DNA of 64,000 bases from positions 8,146,501-8,210,500 of the forward strand of contig NC_059553.1 of the NCBI RefSeq assembly GCF_905220415.1, in the 5' to 3' direction. Source of the DNA: Colias croceus. Its lineage: Eukaryota; Arthropoda; Insecta; Lepidoptera; Pieridae. This document shows, piece by piece, positions 11,935-24,117 of the stretch. Each line of letters begins with the position of its first letter. The first letter of the stretch is position 1. The position numbers and the translations under genes are program-made. The notes beneath the pieces were generated by a model that had not been told where the DNA came from, did not search any database, and worked only from the letters and a program-made list of their open reading frames with translations.

Positions 11935-12080
11935 TACTATCGCGGGCCTTGAGCGCGGGGTCCGAATCGAGAAATTCCGTAACGAAAAAACCTCACGATC
12001 CCCACTCCGACGGGCGGAGGTGTGGCTTGAAGGCATAGCATGCAATAACTTTACCATGGCAGTCCCCGAGTGCCACACGT
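11935..12080 (+). repeat. R1 interspersed repeat, copy 1
   Basis: Starts ATTGCATAGCTACTATCGCG and ends CCCCGAGTGCCACACGT before a T tract. The body contains GCGCGGGGTCCGAATCGAG, CGTAACGAAAAAACCTCACG and CCACTCCGACGGGCGGAGG. The 5' few bases (AAGCT) seen in copies 2 and 4 are missing. Confidence 0.75.
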
Positions 12081-13307
12081 CGTTTTTTTATTGTACACAT
12101 TTAAAGAGTGAATTAAAATACGAAACAGATTTAAATCTCTCTTTAAAACGCTTCAAATTATTTATTGCCTAAATAGAAGTTATTATTTATTACATCTAAC
12201 AGACATTGGCCTACAAAAAGCACTTTAAAAGCGTAGTTTCCACAGTTACGCCTTTTATACATTGTCCTATAAAATACCTTATAAAGCGTAGACTGCACTC
12301 TGCTTATAAAAACATATCGAATCCCATTAGCACAACTCTGTAACCTCAACGTATGCAAGTGACAACCGTGTGTACACTACGCTGTTCACTTCACTTACAC
12401 AACACTCGTATTACGTAGAAGAAATTTAAATAAGTGCCTCGACGTATCTTTGTATCCGAGTTTATATTAAAATTGTTAGCGGAAAGTTCTGCTAACTTGG
12501 TTTGCCTTTTCGTATATACAGTCTTAAATTCGAGCGTATTACGAAGGTTTGTGTGCGAGCTTAGAATTTTGTACGTTCTGAAATGTGTGGTATTTTGTTC
12601 TGTTTAATTCAGAGTCAGGTAGAGGGTATTGAAAATTTCAAGGTGTATAACACGTCATGCTGAGTAAATATAGCAAGTAGGTAGACTGTATAAAGAATTA
12701 GGTACGATTCTGATGCAGAATAATTCATTACATCTATAGGTTTTTTAGTGGAAGAACTCACACGCATTAGTTGGCTGATCATTTAACCATGTCTTGAAGA
12801 GGCTGCCGGTAACGGCAATCTTGCCATTGAAAGAGCTATCACGAAACACAGTAGAACTTAGTCTGTAATCCATTGAGATACTCATGAGTCGCTTAATATG
12901 TTTCCCTGTGGTATCTAAATATGCGTCTTTTTCCACAAAGAAACATAATTTAAACACACCGAAAAAGGTATTTTATTTGTATTAGTATATTAGCATAATT
13001 GCACAGAATCCCTTTAAATATATCTTCGGTAGCTCCCCGAGGTATTAACCCATTTCAACTTGATTTTATCCTAACATTGTATGCTTCTATCCAATGTTAT
13101 TTAAATTTTAAACTTATCGCTTTTATGTTCCCTACATGCGAATAGCTTTTATTATTATAGGTTTATAATGCATTCAAGTCAGATGCAAAGGATTCAAATT
13201 TTAGGAACAACATTATAATAGAACTAGAGTAGTAATAGTAGAAGTAGTTTAGATAAGTAGCCAATTTAAATGGCTTCAATTACAAAGAATTAAATGTACT
13301 TTATATG
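12081..13307. other. No gene seen
   Basis: Short reverse-strand frames at 12158-12358 and 12745-12957 show no motif. No inverted repeat or known element was recognised. Confidence 0.4.
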
Positions 13308-13475
13308 AAGCTATTGCATAGCTTCTATCGCGGGCCTTGGGCCTTGAGCGCGGGGACCGAAACGAGAAATTTCGTAACGAAAAAACCTCACGCTCCCCAC
13401 TCCGACAGGCGGAGGTGTGAATTGAAGGCATAGCATGCAATAGCTTTGCCGCGGCACTCCCCGAGTGCCACACGT
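13308..13475 (+). repeat. R1 interspersed repeat, copy 2
   Basis: Full copy from AAGCTATTGCATAGCTTC to CCGAGTGCCACACGT, followed by a run of T. It has an internal 8-bp duplication (GGGCCTTGGGCCTTGAGC). The left end AAGCTATTGCATAGC and the inner TAGCATGCAATAGCTTT are imperfect inverted repeats. Confidence 0.75.
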
Positions 13476-14022
13476 GTTTTTTTTTTTATTATATCTTAAA
13501 GTTCTTAAAGCTTGCTCCCTGTTCGTGGCTCATACGAGGAAAATGACAGCACACGACGCCTATAAGGCGTAGTATAATATTATAATAGAGAATAAAACAT
13601 GATAGGATGTTTTTGTTAACGCAATGCTTTATTTTACTTCATAAGTTTACACCGTACTCTCCTTAATTACAGTATAATGTACGTACTTTAACACGTCCTA
13701 CACATAAATTATCACACTTTGTATAAGAATTACCTAACCACATTTAACCTACTTCTTTGTTTATTATTTACTCTCACCGTTTTGTACTGTAATAGATGTT
13801 TTACCGGCTTCGTCCGTAATACAATAAATAATTAATAGGGTCTGTTACTAAGTTATAATGAAGTTTATTGGTTGTTAAAATTGGTCGAGTACTTGTTGAG
13901 GTTACAAGCAATAGATGAAATCTCACCTATTTTTCTATTGTAACTTACAATAACGTAGAATTTATTTAGTCCAATACAACATTGAATAATGTAATTATGA
14001 ATAAACGTGTATTACTTATGAA
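13476..14022. other. No gene seen
   Basis: AT-rich spacer, nothing recognised. Confidence 0.45.
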
Positions 14023-14280
14023 TGGCCGGTTGGCTTGGTTGGTAGTGACCCTGCCTTCCAAGTCTCTGGTCGTGGGTTCGATTCCCACCCGGGGCAAATA
14101 TTTGTGTGATGAACATAGATGTTTGCTCTGTGTCTGGGTGTTAAATATCTCTATATAAGTATTTATTTAAAATTGTATATGTATGTTTATCAGCCATCTG
14201 GTTTCCATAACACAAGCGAAAGCTTAGTATGGGATCAGATCATGCCGTGTGTGAAAATAGACCCGAAATATTTATTTATT
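14023..14280 (+). mobile_element. tRNA-derived SINE
   Basis: A tRNA-like head carries a pol III A-box-like TGGCTTGGTTGG (14031) and a B box GGTTCGATTCC (14075-14085) followed by CACCCGGGGCAAAT. The body runs through GTTTATCAGCCATCTGG and GATCAGATCATGCCGTGTG to an A/T-rich tail (AAATATTTATTTATT). A second copy lies on the reverse strand at 32938-33215. The extended body and tail rule out a tRNA gene. No clear target duplication was found. Confidence 0.8.
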
Positions 14281-14537
14281 TTCACATTTTAAAACATACT
14301 ATTGAATATGTATCACTAAAAACGAAGTTTTAACTTTGTTCGCTGGCTATATTTTTCATTCTAAAAACTCTTTTAAAGAAAAGTACTTAATTACGAATAG
14401 CTAATTAAAATCCTCTTTATTATTCATATATTTATCTTGACGAAATACTTCTTAATTAAAATGTTAATGAACTCGGAGATCCTATTTAAACGTAGGTAAA
14501 ATTTAATTACGTAAGTAACGTAAAAAGGTTAAAGGCA

Positions 14538-14653
14538 CAGCCCCCCTAGCCTAACTAGATAAACGTATCTACAGCTTACGTCAATCTCATACATTCGTAG
14601 TCTATTCTATTGAACGCTACGCTAACAGAAAGCCACTTTGGCTAGGGGGGCTG
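14538..14653. mobile_element. Small TIR element
   Basis: Ends CAGCCCCCCTAGCC (from 14538) and GGCTAGGGGGGCTG (ending 14653) are exact inverse repeats of 14 bp around a ~90-bp AT-rich middle. No coding capacity. Superfamily unknown and target duplication unclear. Confidence 0.65.
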
Positions 14654-14753
14654 GATTGCGTTTTTAAATTTAAATATATCTTATCATTGTGTAAGAACTT
14701 GAAAATGAATATCTTATCTATCCTGAACATCTTGAATAAATTTCATTATTTGC

Positions 14754-14912
14754 TGGTTAGACATAGAATTGCTTGAACGCGCTAATCTCAGAAATCACGG
14801 GTCCGATTTGAAAAATTATTTCACTGTTAGATAATATAGGCCATTTAATAACATCATCTCACAAAGACCAATAGGAGCGGAGCAATGCGGGTAAAACCCC
14901 GCAGCACAGTAT
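14754..14912 (+). mobile_element. Helitron-like element, group B, degenerate
   Basis: Recognisable from GAACGCGCTAATCTCAGAA, GGTCCGATTTGAAAAATTAT and GGAGCGGAGCAATGCGGGTA. The end reads GCAGCACAGTATT, so CTAG is lost. The 5' TC end is not identifiable. Confidence 0.7.
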
Positions 14913-14966
14913 TAATAGAAATATTTCTGCATATTTCAACAAAAATCAAATATAAAATAAAAAACG

Positions 14967-15126
14967 ACGTTCGGCACTCGGGGACTGCCGCGGTAAAGCT
15001 ATTGCATGCTATGCCTTCAAGCCACACCTCCGCCCGTCGGAGTGGGGAGCGTGAGGTTTTTTCGTTACGGAATTTCTCGATTCGGTCCCCGCGCTCAAGG
15101 CCCGCGATAGAAGCTATGCAATTGCT
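14967..15126 (-). repeat. R1 interspersed repeat, copy 3
   Basis: Reverse copy from ACGTTCGGCACTCGGGGAC to GAAGCTATGCAATTGCT. It lies within an open frame of 86 residues (14885-15145), but the frame begins in Helitron sequence, and similar repeat-derived frames occur in the other R1 copies, so it is not taken as a gene. Confidence 0.75.
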
Positions 15127-15874
15127 AAAAATATTGTTTTCTTAAAATCGACTTATACCCTTTACAACGACGCTAAAGAATAATTCGTGGTGATTAAAAT
15201 TGCAAATGAAGGCAATTTCGTTAAATCTTAGCATGATCCTGGTTTATCGAGGTGACAATTTGGTTTGGCGGGAACTTAATTAAGATCAATTAGTGAGGTC
15301 TGAGGTTACGTTATGGGTTTCCAGTTTAGACATAGTAAAACTACGTAGTAACTATTAAATAATCTGTGTTGAAAATTTGACTATGATATTTGACGACTTG
15401 TTATATATTTAATAAAATTATATAGATATACCATGATAAACGTATAAACGTTCAAGACAAGACCCTGGAAAATGTTATATTATGAACTAAATACAAATTA
15501 AACCAGAATACATCATACAACTCAGTGTACGACTCACTGAAAACTGTACCCAATTGCTTTGAAAATCGATGCTCTATCTATCTATGTATCAGAACTGGTC
15601 GTCATATTAAGACTAATCTGATTGTGCTTCCAAATTGGCATAACCAATTGCCAGTTTCCCACGAAAATCAAAGCTCGGACTATAAACAAATCGTGTGGGA
15701 TGGACCACGAGCTTCCATGTTAGTACTGGACAGTGACAATATTGAACGATGTGATACGGCGTAGCCAATATTCGAATATTTTTTTTACTGCGGTAAGGGC
15801 AAACTTTGTTGTAAATGAAGATTGTTCTGCTGACTATTATTGATTGTAATAATTGTAAAATAATGTTTTTAGCC
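15127..15874. other. No gene seen
   Basis: A 79-residue frame at 15525-15764 (+) has no recognised motif. AT-rich otherwise. Confidence 0.4.
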
Positions 15875-16044
15875 TGTGAAGAACTCTACACCTTAGTCAA
15901 AATATGTGGCTTGGCCGTTCGTTACTACAAGAACTATTGTATAACACAAAAGTGAACAGTGAATTAATTTTTCACCTTACGCCGATGTGAATGTAGCGAA
16001 ATGGCCAAGCCACATATTTTGACTAAGGTGTAGAGTTTGTGAAG
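15875..16044. mobile_element. 156-bp MITE with 7-bp target duplication
   Basis: The element at 15882-16037 has ~35-bp near-perfect TIRs beginning AACTCTACACCTTAGTCAAA and continuing ATATGTGGCTTGGCC. TGTGAAG lies directly on both sides (15875-15881 and 16038-16044). The centre has no coding capacity. A 7-bp duplication, or an 8-bp one with a changed base, would suit a hAT-like origin, but the TIR does not look typical. Confidence 0.75.
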
Positions 16045-17763
16045 TTAGGCCTTGTAGAGTTAGGGCGTGTAGTGTTAGAAGCTTGGCTCTACATGAGATC
16101 TGATAACTTTTTGACAGTGCGAGTCATATGGGCTCGTCTTGGCAACATTTTACATGAAAATGTTTTTGGTGGGATATAATATCCATGTTGTTCTTTGCGA
16201 ATTTTAGTCATTAACGGTGAGAATTTTTTAAATTATTAAATAATAATAATAATGATTAGTGATTAGTGACTCTATCATACTTTTCGTTATATTTATAACC
16301 ATAGCCATGTCATAAAATAGTCTTATTTCCAAAGCATCAAATTATTAATTAAGTCCATCGTTATTCCGCAGTTGAATTGATCGCTATGCTAACGTATAAT
16401 CCAGTAACGTGTTAAACAACTCCAGTTAATGTTGGCACAAATCGGGTCAGTTTACACGACATTATCATAAAATTGAACATAGACCATTATACTTCGCCAT
16501 GATTGCGGTGAACTAGCTGTGCGGTGCAAACAAACGCTAATACATAACTTAAAGGCAATGCTTTATGAAATTATCAGTATATTTTTGATATTTATGAGGA
16601 GGAAACCATTGAAAGTATGTTTTAATGTGTGGATCGGTGAAGCTATTGTTTACAATACTGTAAGTTAGGCCACAAGTTACTATAGAGGCCATAAGTTTGT
16701 CAGGATGGATGTATATGTATGTTTGTTACTCTTGAATGAAGACACTTCTGAATATAGTTATAGGTTTATTCTTCAGAATAACAAGAGCTTTATACTTGAT
16801 TTTCTGTGATTTGAATTTACGAAATAAATTGGAAGTCGCTTCCAATTCTCCAAATAAATAAGTCAAACCGCACAAACATAAACAACAAATCAGAATTTTG
16901 AGTTTGAAATATCACAATTCTGCTGATTTATAATATATTCTGCAACTCAGTTCTTTGGATCTTTTCGTTATACAAAGTGGAATTTCAATCTGTATTAGTT
17001 CTATGTGCATGTTCCTCGCAAAATCGGAGCATGCATTTGACACACAATTACACATACTGTGAACGATATTCGATGGAAATTGACTTTACTGTATAATGGT
17101 ATTAAGTACATTTTTGTTTGAATATAGATACTAGTTTCGCTTAAGCACGAAATTAAATCTAATAAAATGGCAAAGGCCACTCTTCTTAAAATGTAGTTAT
17201 TTTTTGTAAATTTAATTTCTAAATGTAAATTGAATAATTCCAATACTAACGACGACGCGGAAGGCTTTATACCCAAAACAATATTCAAATAATAATTAAA
17301 ACATCGTGGACTACTCGTTTGAATGTTTAAAAATTAAAACAATAGGTAAAATAGTCACAATAGTCCTATCTATTCATAATGAGTCAACCAAGAGATTTTA
17401 TTTTCATCATCCTACATTTCGGTCTCAATTTTAAGTATTAGAAGATCCAACAATAACTTGAGTCTTGACAATACAAATTGCTTTAACATTTTCAGTAGTC
17501 AGGTACAAAAGCTTATACAAGCTTGAACAGCTTCAATTCTTTTTATGAACCAACAATGAGCCGCTCGAAGCCTTTAGTATTCATTTTTATGATGAAATTG
17601 TGACTTTCTGTTTATTATTTGATGAGAATAATTACGTAATCCGTTACTGACGCACGAACAATTTTGCAATAAGAAAATTTTAACAAAGGTTTTCGTAATA
17701 AATTAGATTTTGTTTGGTGTAGCAGAAGCCCTATTTGACTTCAGGTTGAATTATATCATTCAA
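16045..17763. other. No gene seen
   Basis: Just after the MITE, TTGTAGAGTTAGG and related GTGTAGTGTTAG form a short degenerate direct repeat. A 95-residue reverse frame at 17001-17288 has no motif. Otherwise AT-rich. Confidence 0.4.
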
Positions 17764-17952
17764 CTAGCTTACCGCCCGCGGCTTCGCCCGCTTTGTCTAA
17801 AACCTAATAAATTATATACTAAGACCTTCCTCTTGAATCATTCTATCTATTAAAAAAAACCGCATCAAAATCCGTTGCGTAGTTTTAAAGATTTAAGCAT
17901 ACAAAGGGACATAGGGACAGAGAAAGCGACTTTGTTTTATACTATGTAGTGA
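17764..17952 (-). mobile_element. Helitron-like element, group C
   Basis: Well preserved. CTAGCTTACCGCCCGCGGC at the 3' end includes the intact hairpin GCGGCTTCGCCCGC, and the reverse complement of TCACTACATAGTATAAAAC marks the 5' end. Host A and T flank it as expected. Confidence 0.9.
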
Positions 17953-19779
17953 TGAATGTATAATACAATATTGTTTATGTAGAGTTTTAAACTGGAATTA
18001 TACTTTCCACAATAGTGTTTATCCGTAGCATCCCTAGGTAGTAGGTCGGAACTGACTAATGTATCGTACTTTATTTTATTGCTAATGTAAAATTTATAGC
18101 CTGTAGGATGTAGTTAACCCTCTACCTAATGCTATTTACCTACTGTAATTTGGTGCTTCATATTCATACTATGTACATAGCTTCGAAGAGTGACCTCGAT
18201 ATAGTTTCAGTCGTGTCGTGTCTCAAAACAGTGTTAGGTAATAAGTCGAATTATGGAGTAAGCAGACAATTAACTTTAATATTTGCTACATTTGATATTA
18301 ATATTGTATTTGTTATAAAATAATCCAATAATCTTTCTATCAAACCTATATTAGATCGCGTTTCCTCAAGGACATCAGCGAGAGATCCCAATTCGTCTAT
18401 TAAGTTGTTGTGCGGTTCATTTGACCTCAAGCGCTGGTAACAATACCGCTTTGAAGTTTATTAGATTGTCCATTGTGACCTAACGAGCGGTCACTGCAAT
18501 CGACAGAGCTGAAGAGTCAATTCTGGAAGACAATAAAAATGTCGCTGCTTAGGGTTCCGTAGCGAAAGGGTTAATAAAAACCTTTGTTGTATCTCATGAA
18601 CCATATTGTTATAAGATATTGCGTTTTAGTTTTAGCAGAAATTCTTAACAACGTACCCATAGTACCCATTTTTGACGACATGGCTTCTTTTAATTATTCT
18701 TTAATATTATGTTAACAAAAAGCTAAGACGTAAATAATATAAGTAAGCATTTAATACAGTTAAACATAACAATTCATAATGGATATATAGATCCAGCTAA
18801 TCACTAATTAGATAGCTTATAGCGAAGGACAATGGCTAGAGTGGTTCATTATAATGTAATGTATATGTATGCTTGTAATAAACTCTAGCAATGTTCACAT
18901 TTAGTTTGCATTACACTTTCTGCTTCATTTACCTTGAAACACGATATTGTAATTTGTAACTGTAATTATGTTTATTTTATGGAATACTTAAAGTCAATGC
19001 CATGTCTACGAAAGAGGATGCATTTTGCTCTTAAAAACCGTTGCCTTTGAGCACCCAGAAAAACTTACGCATCATACAGACTTATATTAAAACGTTGAAA
19101 TTAACATTTTACATTACATAGATATATAAAACTTGTAATGACAAATATTTTTTTCTTCATATTGAAAACTTTAACGTTCTATTATTTTTCATTTTTCAGA
19201 AAGGCCCAGGAAATAAATCACCATGAAATTCAACGTTGCCTGATTACAATTTATGGACAACAACTGTAATAACTGAAGCGGTATACCATAATTAAAGTAA
19301 AGGCTATAATATGGCTATAATCATTGCTTACACTGTGTCACTAACTGTCCTATTAATTTCTACAGGTTTCACGTGTACAGCAACCGCAGACGCAGATTCC
19401 AAGTCAACTTAACCTATATTTAATAGACTGAGGGTATATCGTAACCCAATTAGTTAATCGCTGTTCCACTCGACTGGCGCGCTGGCGTGTATTAGTACCC
19501 GTAGCCAGTGGACTGGAAAACGAACGCGGCACAGAACTGGGCCAGTGTCAGCAAAAATGGAGATCTCTGTCAGTTTAGTTCCTGGAATTGATGGAATGCA
19601 CGAACAGAGGAAAAAAGAGCATAAGTTTTATAGCGGTTTATTTGATCAGTGCGAGAATGCTACATGAAATTGAATCAAGCTTGCACTGGGGTGATATTAC
19701 ATTACGCTGTATCAAGTATGAGGAGATTTGATGGAACTCGTAGACAGAACAATGTTAGATAGTTGAGATCACTAAAAAT
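17953..19779. other. No confirmed gene; GC-richer patch at 19440-19600
   Basis: At about 18550 TAGGGTTCCGTAGCGAAAGG resembles a common lepidopteran transposon sequence, but only a fragment. Pyrimidine-rich tracts ending in CAG at 19199 and 19365 look like splice acceptors. A GC-richer block at 19440-19600 is followed by an ATG in strong context (CAAAAATGG at 19552-19560) opening a 36-residue frame to 19667. None of this reaches the level of a gene call. Confidence 0.35.
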
Positions 19780-19829
19780 CACGATTACAGAAGAGAAAGC
19801 TGAAAACCTTTTTCTCTTCTGTAATCGTG
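19780..19829. repeat. Perfect 19-bp hairpin
   Basis: CACGATTACAGAAGAGAAA (19780-19798) pairs exactly with TTTCTCTTCTGTAATCGTG (19811-19829) around a 12-nt loop. The size is at the low end for a microRNA precursor. It could equally be a small inverted duplication. Confidence 0.8.
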
Positions 19830-21052
19830 TAACAAATGTAATTTTCCGGACATAATTTTGGCCTTTTTGACAAATCTTGATGTAGACAAGAGACCAATTA
19901 CCCCCCAAAAATATATCAACATGCTCTATAATATATCTGATAGGAAGGAAGTATGCCCAAAATCATGCGGTAGACCGAGCTACAGAGATGACCAACACCC
20001 TTTTCCCCACCATTTTTAGGTATACTAAACTCTACAAATGTCTTATAAATAATAAAATATTTTTTAATAAAGATGGAGCATCTCCAGTTATATTTTCTCT
20101 AAAAATATAACCTATTATCAGAAAGTAATTCAAATCCATACAGCATGCATTCAGATAAAACCAGTACAACTTTAGGTCGCGATTCTAAAGGTGAATAGCT
20201 ACAGTTGTCTCGTATACGACTTTTCAAATAGCAGGCTTATCTGGAAAGTACGTCATTATTATTTCAATAGAATTTGAATTTCTTTCTACGGAAGAGTTCA
20301 GGTGGTGTATACTATTCATTGCAAAAATAATATTAAGTAGATTTTTCTCCATTAGATTTACTTTATAAAGTAGTTTTAAAGCAGTTTTCGAAAAACAAGT
20401 CAATTTAAATAAATATGTTTACTTTCAATTTGTATCTGAACGCTTACGTTCCTTTCACTTATTTATCGATCTGCAATCATATTATTATAATATAAAGATA
20501 AATAAAGACTTATCGTATGTTCTTCTTGGTAAGAACTTATAATTATTATGTTCTCAATCGTATGTTGCTCTTACCAGTATAAACTGTATATGTATAAGCA
20601 TTTTCATCAATATACACATATCATAAAGAGTTTCATTATATATCTATAATATTGATAAATTGCTATTATTAATGTACTCTCTACAATCTGATAGCATTAT
20701 TTCGTGAACATCAAACGTTGATACAATTGTCTCTCAACTCATTGTATTGGATTGATCTGTAACGAAGGTCTTTGTGGAGTGAAAACTTTTGTTCTGATTT
20801 GTGTCAATATAATGAGAATTATTCTCAATCAGTTCAGTTATTGAGGTTGTAATTAAGCGGGCGAAATTGTTAGCTATTTCTCTATTGATTATTTTGAAGC
20901 GATTACAAATGAGAGCAGATATGAACTGTGTACGGGGTGTTTTTGTGAGATTTGGTAACCATGGAAACGGTTGAACGAATTTTTTATTTAAGATGACGTA
21001 AACTAAATGTGTAAAATACATTTGATTCCATTTTAATGCGGCTATCTATAGA
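19830..21052. other. No gene seen
   Basis: A 95-residue reverse-strand frame at 20734-21021 is mildly protein-like but has no recognised motif. The rest is AT-rich. Confidence 0.4.
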
Positions 21053-21208
21053 ATGGCTGTGCCCCGCGGCTTTTTCCGCAGTGTATATAGCCTTACTCAA
21101 TATATGATCTATCTAACACTAAAATAATTTTCATTCAAATCGGACTTTTAGTTCCTGAGATTGGCGCGATCAAACAAACAAACAATATTATAATAATATA
21201 AGTATAGA
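21053..21208 (-). mobile_element. Helitron-like element, group B, degenerate
   Basis: The 3' end reads ATGGCTGTGCCCCGCGGCTT, with CTAG changed to ATGG. It retains AAATCGGACTTTTAGTTCC and a shortened CAAA tract, and ends in the reverse complement of TCTATACTTATATTATTATA. Confidence 0.7.
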
Positions 21209-21993
21209 TATTTAATTACAGTTAAAACATAATATAAGCTATGATAGAGCTAAAAGTGAGTGTAAATATTATACTTATATAAATTCAACTGTATAAATGT
21301 ATTGCTAACACATGTGTGATGTCCATTCGACCGTGTCGGATCATAGGTTCGAGTGTGGAATGGAGTGCACTTCAGTTTGTAGATAAACTTGTAGATAAGT
21401 ATATCTGTTGGATAGATGACTTCTGTTATGACTGTTTTATTTTTTTCTATGAGCTAACGTATATTTGATTACATAAACATATTAATTATGCCAGTGATAG
21501 CAAACAACGTCCCTTCAATAATATTCAATAATTTTATATGTTGTAAAAGTATTATGAATAAGGGATTTTAATTTAAAACTAGGTGAACACTACTGATTAT
21601 AAAACACAAGCAATTAACTTTTAATTATTATCTCTGGTTCAAAATAAAAAACGATAATTGTGTTTAAAAGTCACTTGTAATAACTAATAGGATGAATAAA
21701 AAGCAGTCCAGTGAAATCAATTTAAACTGCAATATAAAAGTCTGCAGTTGATAGAGGGTGGTGAACACGACGAATTAAAATTAGGGCATGGACACACTGG
21801 AGTAAAAAGATATATTTATTTGTTTATGTTATATTAATATTAATATTTATTACTCGCATCCAGTGTTATAATGGATAATATTTAGTATCATTTGATAATC
21901 AAGTAAATGAATCTAGAGAAAGATAATATATTTAAAGAGCTTAAAGCTCAAAATAAACCTTTAAGGTGAAAAAGGAGCGTGTGTGCCGAGCAC
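21209..21993. other. No gene seen; weak tRNA-like B box
   Basis: ATAGGTTCGAGTGTGG near 21342 resembles half of a pol III B box and may be a decayed SINE, but no head or tail can be traced. Otherwise AT-rich. Confidence 0.35.
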
Positions 21994-22134
21994 AAGTGTC
22001 AGAAGTGAAACTTCTTTGGCGAGATTCAAAGATACCAAAATCGTCGCCTTACCCCATGACGTGACGGTATTGCAATGACGCGACCTTGAAATTTTACTCT
22101 CTCGCGCTTAAAGAAGTTTCGCTTCAAAAGTGTC
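21994..22134. mobile_element. MITE-B copy, opposite orientation to 2407
   Basis: Inverted ends AGAAGTGAAACTTCTTTGGC (from 22001) and TTAAAGAAGTTTCGCTTCA (to ~22126). The body includes GAGATTCAAAGATACCAAAA and CTTGAAATTTTACTCTCTCG, longer than in the 2407 copy by ~35 bp. AAGTGTC lies on both sides (21994-22000 and 22128-22134) and may be the target duplication. Confidence 0.65.
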
Positions 22135-23171
22135 TACATAGTTTGTTAGAAATATTTATAATCTTGTATGAAATTACTCATAATTAAATATGTTTTACTT
22201 TGATAGGTACGTTGTGGAGGAAGTTACAAGCTGATAAACGACCATAGAATGAAATTCAGACATTATAATATACCTCACAATTTATAGACATAAGACCCGA
22301 AATATAATTATTGGATACCTAAATTTATTATCGCTTCCCTTAAGTCACCCTAAGAAAGTGATATCTATCATAATATTATATAGTTTGTGTTTAAAAGTTA
22401 ACTCTTCATGAGTTTGGTTATAGATAGTATTAAATTAAAAATAATCCTTACTTATACTTCATATTTGTGGTTTTCTTACTGTTCTCAAATCATAAATAAA
22501 TTAATACACCTACTTTAGTCTAATTCAGAATACCTTGTTAAACTTTTAATTTCAAAATGTTTATACTTTCACCGATACATTATTACACAGCATTATTATG
22601 ATAATAATAATTAATTGACGTTAATTAGACACTAGAGAACAAACTGATACTATTTATATTTTCTGAAAATTCACTTTGACAACTACCCCAAATAAGTATT
22701 GGATATATTATCATACATTTTGTAAAAATAATATTAATACGAAAAAAATACAGTATGATCGCGGCCTAAGACACTCGAACCATTTTCATTTTATCCGCTA
22801 GACTACTCGCATGTTGACAATCGCATCAAATATTAAACTTCCATACTTCAAAAATTACAATTTTTATTTTTATTATTTTAATAATTACTTCGTAGCTTTT
22901 TGGTTTTCTTTAAGCGTATCCATAGTATGATCCATCTTCTAAACAATTTCTTAAAAACCAATGAAATAATTTTTGGGTGCAATATAATATTCATCTAGGT
23001 ATCTCAAATTTAATTAATGTCAATAAATCAAATATACCTGTTAATGTCTTAGCGACAAGATTGATTTTGATAATATTTCAATTGCCAAGATGATTGATTA
23101 TATTAAGCAAAACATTAATACATTTTCAAATTATAAAATAGCGTTAATGGCACCTTACCGGGTTTTTTTTT
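22135..23171. other. No gene seen
   Basis: AT-rich, rich in short ATTA and TAATA tracts. Nothing recognised. Confidence 0.45.
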
Positions 23172-23884
23172 TGCACGCCTCATAAGCGAAGCGTTGAGGT
23201 GGGTACTACTGTCACTTCGCGCAAAACATCTGATTTTTCAAACTTAAAATGTCTTTATGTATCATACATTGCACTTGTAAGATAATACATACACACACAT
23301 ATTAAGAAAAAACACTATTTTTAACATTCATGATATTTTTGATGTCATTTTTGTTATTTAAACTAGTTAAAAAACAGTTTAAAAAAGTTCTGTCTTGGAC
23401 GTCCGTGTGTCTGTATGTGCGGAGGATTTTCTTGTTAACACGATAGCGACCGAAATACTTTACTAATCGAGTCTTTTTTTTTCTCTTACGCTTGAGTATG
23501 CTCAGGAATAGAACCCTTTCATTTTTCAGGGTCTGATTCGATGTGGTTTAATTGTTATTAAATAAACAAAAAAAAAATCGACTTTTTTTATATTTATAGT
23601 GTACTCAAAATTCACCATTATAAACTCGATTCTTTATACTATAAGCCAAGGTTTAAAAAAATAAGTTGGTAGTCAGTCCCTTAAACCTGCGCAGTTTCAC
23701 ATCTAGGTGGGGCCACAAGAAAAATAGCTCAATTATTACGGTACCGCTTTCTTTACTTTTCCAACTGTTTTGAGACAGTACAAGAGCATTGGCACATGAG
23801 AACAAGTGTATCTACATACTTATATTATATACACCTTTATAAATAATCAATTTTATTGTAAAGGATGAGATTATGAGGCGTGCA
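23172..23884. mobile_element. Candidate 713-bp DNA element
   Basis: TGCACGCCTCATAA at 23172-23185 recurs as its exact reverse complement TTATGAGGCGTGCA at 23871-23884. Between them are stretches such as AGCGAAGCGTTGAGGTGGGT and TTGGACGTCCGTGTGTCTG, of the kind seen in multicopy lepidopteran repeats. A 14-bp inverted pair is short, and no coding frame or target duplication is evident, so the boundaries are tentative. Confidence 0.4.
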
Positions 23885-23967
23885 CTTTTGGATTTTCCAA
23901 ACTTTTTCATCTTATTCCTAACAGTAACAGGAGACAAAAAACTTGAGCGATGTCAAGAGACATCCGG

Positions 23968-24117
23968 ATGGAACGAAGTGTTAAGTTAGAGAGAGGCAGA
24001 GAACCACGCGCACGCCGCACGGCTTACAACTCTAGCAAAAAGTGTCGTGGCAACTTTTCGTAAGAATTTTTTCCGTCTAGCCCCCTTTCACAACGCGTGT
24101 TATTGAACTTCGTTCCA
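23968..24117. repeat. Inverted-repeat element of ~150 bp
   Basis: TGGAACGAAGT at 23969-23979 is matched by ACTTCGTTCCA at 24107-24117. The interior is GC-richer than its surroundings (CACGCGCACGCCGCACGGC). Possibly a small MITE. Confidence 0.4.

Noticed and set aside
14023..14100. tRNA gene
   Set aside because: A and B boxes are present but the sequence continues into a SINE body and tail, and a second copy has the same extension.
14885..15145. 86-residue frame through R1
   Set aside because: It begins in a decayed Helitron and continues through a repeat; the same peptide pattern recurs at other R1 copies, so it is repeat-derived.
18547..18580. Transposon end TAGGGTTCCGTAGC
   Set aside because: Only ~20 bp are familiar and no partner end was found, so no element was called.
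20734..21021. 95-residue reverse frame
   Set aside because: No motif; a length expected now and then by chance in 64 kb.
21330..21360. SINE head from a B-box-like word
   Set aside because: No A box, body or tail can be traced.
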